Shown here piece after piece: positions 5,962-6,036 of a DNA stretch of 6,036 bases. The notes below the pieces were generated by a model. It was not told the origin of the DNA. It did not search any database and saw nothing but the letters and a program-made list of their open reading frames with translations. Each line of letters begins with the position of its first letter. The first letter of the stretch is position 1. The DNA lies in the NCBI GenBank assembly GCA_964584755.1, contig CAZPAV010000079.1, forward strand, positions 1 through 6,036. Direction: 5' to 3'. The stretch comes from CAZPAV01 sp964584755 (GTDB lineage: Bacteria; Actinomycetota; Acidimicrobiia; Spongiisociales; UBA5794). The position numbers and the translations under genes were made by a program.

Positions 5962-6036
<75 letters not shown>

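Overview
The window is a very GC-rich bacterial segment with G/C-dominated third codon positions. It most likely comes from an actinomycete-type chromosome (Actinomycetota, possibly an uncultured lineage). The points in favour are a UPF0182-family membrane protein, a histamine-dehydrogenase-like flavoprotein close (from memory) to the Nocardioides/Pimelobacter enzyme, an initiator tRNA with a C1/U72 mismatch, and two protein genes whose -10-like boxes sit directly in front of the start codon with no Shine-Dalgarno sequence (leaderless style). The taxonomic placement is an inference.

Layout. (1) Positions 2-871, + strand: the 3' part of an unrecognised protein with a Pro/Ala/Glu-rich N-terminal part, an Ala-rich helical body and a C-terminal CxxC...CxC motif. 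The motif resembles the end of phage Mu-F/SPP1-gp7 minor head proteins. The frame is open to the left edge. (2) Positions 868-3780, + strand: a UPF0182 (COG1615/PF03699) protein with seven membrane segments and a large non-membrane domain. It overlaps gene 1 by 4 bases (GTGA), and a TAGAAT box lies 7 bases before its GTG. (3) Positions 3781-3831: a short convergent gap with a nested hairpin that may terminate both flanking genes. (4) Positions 3832-5889, - strand: an amine dehydrogenase of the trimethylamine/histamine dehydrogenase family, full length, with the cysteinyl-FMN Cys, the four 4Fe-4S cysteines, the catalytic Tyr/His/Asp set and the ADP-binding region. Two of the three substrate-bowl aromatics of trimethylamine dehydrogenase are replaced by acidic residues (Glu61, Asp353), which points to histamine or another diamine rather than trimethylamine. 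(5) Positions 5890-5961: a 72-base divergent promoter region. (6) Positions 5962-6036, + strand: initiator tRNA-fMet, complete to position C74 at the right edge.

The genes do not form one pathway. Genes 1 and 2 may be translationally or transcriptionally linked. The amine dehydrogenase stands alone, with no electron-transfer flavoprotein, amine transporter or aldehyde dehydrogenase gene in view. I see no CRISPR array, insertion sequence or complete phage module. The long open frames antisense to both large genes are best explained by codon-usage shadowing.
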